Assembly: GCF_003367315.1 (NCBI RefSeq)
Contig: NZ_CP031415.1
Span: 1,672,001 to 1,736,000, forward strand
DNA: 64,000 nucleotides
Reading direction: 5' to 3'
DNA from: Saccharospirillum mangrovi
GTDB taxonomy: Bacteria; Pseudomonadota; Gammaproteobacteria; Pseudomonadales; Natronospirillaceae
Translations under genes and position numbers: made by a program
Notes under the pieces: model-generated
What the model was told of the DNA's origin: nothing
Database searches by the model: none
The model's input: only the letters and a program-made list of their open reading frames with translations
In this document: positions 61,881 to 64,000 of the stretch, one piece after another
How the letters are laid out: every line of letters starts with the position of its first letter
Numbering within the stretch: the stretch's first letter is position 1

Positions 61881-62723
61881 TTGAAAAGTAGCAGTGAATT
61901 GTTTCCGGTGGCCTTGGCCAGCGCGGAGTTTAAAGAAGGCGTCTACGAAGATGTCTATTCCCTGAAACCTAACAACAGCACCGATAAAACCGTCGAGATT
62001 GCCCTGGTTCGTTTGCACCGGGAAAAAATCGATAAAGCGTTGCCGCTGCTGTTGGTGCATGACGCTTTTTATAACCATTGGCAATGGCTTGATTATGGCG
62101 TCGGCGGCACTGCCGGTGAACTGGTGCGCCAAGGTTACGATGTCTGGTTGTTGGATTGGCGCGGCCATGGCCTGTCTTCCCGTAACCAACGGCCTCAGAC
62201 CAATACGCTCGATACGATGGCAGAGTACGATCTACCGTCTGTTTTTGCGTTTATTGAAGAACGTTGCGGGCAGAAACCAGCCGTGGTTGCACGAGGCTTG
62301 GGCTGCGAGTTGATCAGTCGCGCGATGGCCTATGGTCAAACCCTGCCCGAACTGTTGTTTGTTCAATCCAATCAACTGCCACCTCGTCGCCTGCACTGGC
62401 TGCCAGGTACAAAATTGATACAGCGAATTCGTTTGTTGAAGGGCGCATGGATAAAAGGCCCGGGTGAAGAAATGGAAGTGCGGCCACTGTTTCGTCAGCT
62501 GCTGAAAAAGGGTGGTTGGTTTGGTGGTTGGAAAACGACTTCTGGCCAAGCCATTCGGCCGGCATTGGACGCACATCTGGACGTTACCCGGTGGGTATTT
62601 GAGCCGGGAAAAACCCCGTCCTGGTTGAAGCGTCTGAAGGTGTCTGCTGAGCACTGCTCTGAGGCAAAAATTGCTGATTTTGATTGGCCAAAGCTGTTGC
62701 CGAAAGCATCAGAACCGGTGTGA
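61881..62723 (+). CDS. alpha/beta hydrolase-fold protein lacking the nucleophile
   Basis: A 280-residue protein with the hydrolase-fold core: Leu-Leu-Leu-Val-His-Asp-Ala-Phe-Tyr-Asn in the oxyanion strand (about 56-65) and Asp-Trp-Arg-Gly-His-Gly-Leu-Ser at about 92-99. The place of the nucleophile elbow Gly-x-Ser-x-Gly reads Ala-Arg-Gly-Leu-Gly-Cys, so the Ser is replaced by Gly. The region after residue 150 is unlike a normal hydrolase and rich in basic residues. The protein is probably not a classical esterase. TTG 61881 is the likely start. The gene is divergent from lexA across two SOS boxes and may be DNA-damage controlled. Confidence 0.7.
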   Translation: MKSSSELFPVALASAEFKEGVYEDVYSLKPNNSTDKTVEIALVRLHREKIDKALPLLLVHDAFYNHWQWLDYGVGGTAGELVRQGYDVWLLDWRGHGLSSRNQRPQTNTLDTMAEYDLPSVFAFIEERCGQKPAVVARGLGCELISRAMAYGQTLPELLFVQSNQLPPRRLHWLPGTKLIQRIRLLKGAWIKGPGEEMEVRPLFRQLLKKGGWFGGWKTTSGQAIRPALDAHLDVTRWVFEPGKTPSWLKRLKVSAEHCSEAKIADFDWPKLLPKASEPV

Positions 62724-62728
62724 ATATG

Positions 62729-62764
62729 AAAAGGGATTAACTCGAACGGAGTTAATCCCTTTTT
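62729..62764. terminator. bidirectional terminator before DAHP synthase gene
   Basis: AAAAGGGATTAACTC (62729-62743) and GAGTTAATCCCTTTT (62749-62763) form a perfect 15-bp stem with a 5-base loop, ending in a T-run on each strand. It serves both converging genes. Confidence 0.93.
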
Positions 62765-62775
62765 CTTAACGTTGG

Positions 62776-63870
62776 TTACCCTGCCTTGATGGCCGTGACG
62801 GAATTTCGAACCCGGCCCGGTAAAACCCCTTTCAATTTATCCCGCATCGACAGCAGTAACTTCTCTGTTGTTGACCAGCCGATACAGGCATCGGTCACAG
62901 AGACGCCAGGTTTCAAGTCCGCCAGATCCTCTGGGATTTTTTGATTGCCGGCTTCCAGATTGCTTTCAATCATTACGCCAATAATGGACTGATTACCTTC
63001 CAGAATCTGGTTGGTGATGTTGTCGGCGACCAAGGGTTGCAAATTGTGGTCTTTGTTCGAGTTGGCATGAGAGCAGTCAACCATGATGTTGGTCGGCAAT
63101 TTGGCTTTGCGCAGGCTCTCTTCGCACAACGACACGCTGACGGAATCGTAGTTAGGCTTGCCGTTGCCGCCGCGTAACACCACGTGCCCATAAGGGTTGC
63201 CACGAGTATGGATGATGGCTACCTGACCTTCGTGATTGATCCCCAGGAAACGGTGCGGTGAGGAAACCGAATTCAGAGCGTTGATCGCTACATCCAGGCT
63301 GCCATCTGTCCCGTTTTTAAAACCAACGGCGGATGAAAGGCCGCTGGCCATTTCCCGGTGAGTCTGGCTTTCTGTTGTGCGGGCGCCAATGGCCGACCAA
63401 CTGATCAAGTCCTGCAGGTATTGCGGAGAAATAGGGTCCAGCGCTTCAGTGGCTGTGGGTAAGCCAATTTCGGCGATATCCAGCAACAGTTTGCGTCCGA
63501 TGTGCAAGCCGTCTTCAATCTTGAATGAATCGTTCAGGTAAGGGTCGTTGATCAGACCTTTCCAGCCCGTTGTTGTTCGGGGTTTTTCAAAATAAACCCG
63601 CATGACCAGCAACAGACTATCCTTGACTTGCTCATTCAGTGCTTTCAGTCGATGAGCGTATTCCAACGCCTGTGCAGGATTGTGGATAGAGCAAGGACCA
63701 ATAACGACAATGATGCGGTGATCTTCGCGGTCCAGAATGCGGCGTACGGCTTCGCGGCCGGCATCAATGACAGCGTGAGCGCTATCACTGACGGGTAAAT
63801 CCGCCTTTAAAGCCTCAGGCGTAATTAGAATTTCCTGGCTTTCAACGTTCAGATTGGTTAACTGTTGCAT
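62776..63870 (-). CDS. aroG: DAHP synthase, class I (AroF/G/H type)
   Basis: This enzyme condenses phosphoenolpyruvate and erythrose 4-phosphate at the entry to aromatic amino acid synthesis. The 364-residue product has the metal ligand Cys in Gly-Pro-Cys-Ser-Ile-His near 59-64, Glu-Lys-Pro-Arg-Thr-Thr-Thr-Gly-Trp-Lys-Gly near 94-104, Gly-Ala-Arg-Thr-Thr-Glu-Ser-Gln, His in Asp-Cys-Ser-His-Ala-Asn, and a terminal Asp in Ser-Val-Thr-Asp-Ala-Cys-Ile-Gly-Trp. Which amino acid inhibits it cannot be told, so the symbol is nominal. No leader peptide was seen upstream. Confidence 0.93.
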   Translation of the reverse strand: MQQLTNLNVESQEILITPEALKADLPVSDSAHAVIDAGREAVRRILDREDHRIIVVIGPCSIHNPAQALEYAHRLKALNEQVKDSLLLVMRVYFEKPRTTTGWKGLINDPYLNDSFKIEDGLHIGRKLLLDIAEIGLPTATEALDPISPQYLQDLISWSAIGARTTESQTHREMASGLSSAVGFKNGTDGSLDVAINALNSVSSPHRFLGINHEGQVAIIHTRGNPYGHVVLRGGNGKPNYDSVSVSLCEESLRKAKLPTNIMVDCSHANSNKDHNLQPLVADNITNQILEGNQSIIGVMIESNLEAGNQKIPEDLADLKPGVSVTDACIGWSTTEKLLLSMRDKLKGVLPGRVRNSVTAIKAG

Positions 63871-63978
63871 GGTTTGCGAACGGCTCTTCTAAGTGGGGCT
63901 TATTGGGGTCGTCTTCACAAGCAAAGATGATAGGGAAGTAAATAAACGAATACAAGCCGTAAACAAAGGGTTACAGAT

Positions 63979-64000
63979 ATGAGTAGTAAGGGCGCAGTCA
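63979..64000 (+). CDS. possible gene start cut by window end
   Basis: An ATG at 63979 opens a frame of seven codons (Met-Ser-Ser-Lys-Gly-Ala-Val) that runs off the window. It stands about nine bases after AAAGGG, which could serve as a ribosome site, and points away from the DAHP synthase gene. Too little is visible to say more. Confidence 0.3.

Overview
The window is chromosomal DNA from a gammaproteobacterium. The gene order matches Pseudomonas and the marine Oceanospirillales (a Saccharospirillum/Reinekea/Marinobacter-like bacterium is my inference). Reasons: the flhA-flhF-fleN-fliA-cheYZAB-motCD-parA-cheW run and the mtnP-csiV-mfd-nqrABCDEF-apbE-nqrM-sthA run both follow the order known from P. 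aeruginosa, while the Na+ pumping NADH dehydrogenase, NhaB and several polar-array proteins fit a motile, sodium-using aquatic cell. I see no prophage, insertion sequence, CRISPR array or rRNA; there is one tRNA. Coding density is high and codon use looks uniform by eye.

Layout. 1-15.6 kb: export-gate genes flhB (cut by the window start) and flhA, the polar flagellum placement and number genes flhF and fleN, sigma-28 (fliA), then a chemotaxis operon with a second stator pair (motC, motD) and the ParC/ParP-type system that places chemosensory arrays at the pole. A sigma-54-like element precedes flhA and a good sigma-28 element precedes cheY, so the flagellar hierarchy can be read in the DNA. 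15.6-20.3 kb: mlaA, a PilZ protein, a response-regulator phosphatase with its STAS partner, gpsA, a small membrane protein and sixA. 20.4-28.5 kb: two alpha/beta hydrolases, prmB, aroC, a DUF2914 protein, a CDF metal transporter, trmH and fabY. 28.5-36 kb: an AraC-type regulator, DUF2069-wrbA-arsC, a fatty acid desaturase, dsbD, a DEDD exonuclease, a BolA protein and a YecA-like protein.

36-50 kb: tRNA-Arg(CCU), mtnP, csiV, mfd, and the Na+-NQR operon with its maturation genes apbE (flavin transfer) and nqrM (iron site assembly), then sthA. 50-64 kb: a Tus-like protein, tal, dusA, nhaB, an unknown membrane protein, an SCP2 protein, sohB, mltD, yafS, rnhA, dnaQ, lexA with two SOS boxes, a hydrolase-fold protein without its nucleophile, and a DAHP synthase.

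The less ordinary signals are: a 19-bp tandem duplication that rewrote the end of the response-regulator phosphatase and broke a likely 4-bp overlap with its STAS partner; two nested PsrA-like palindromes about 36 kb apart; a distant Tus homologue; tandem acidic motifs in the CheA linker beside parC/parP; a predicted RNA fold that can mask the ribosome site of the DUF2802 gene; and a small upstream reading frame whose stop codon overlaps the nhaB start. No wholly new multi-gene system could be shown from sequence alone.
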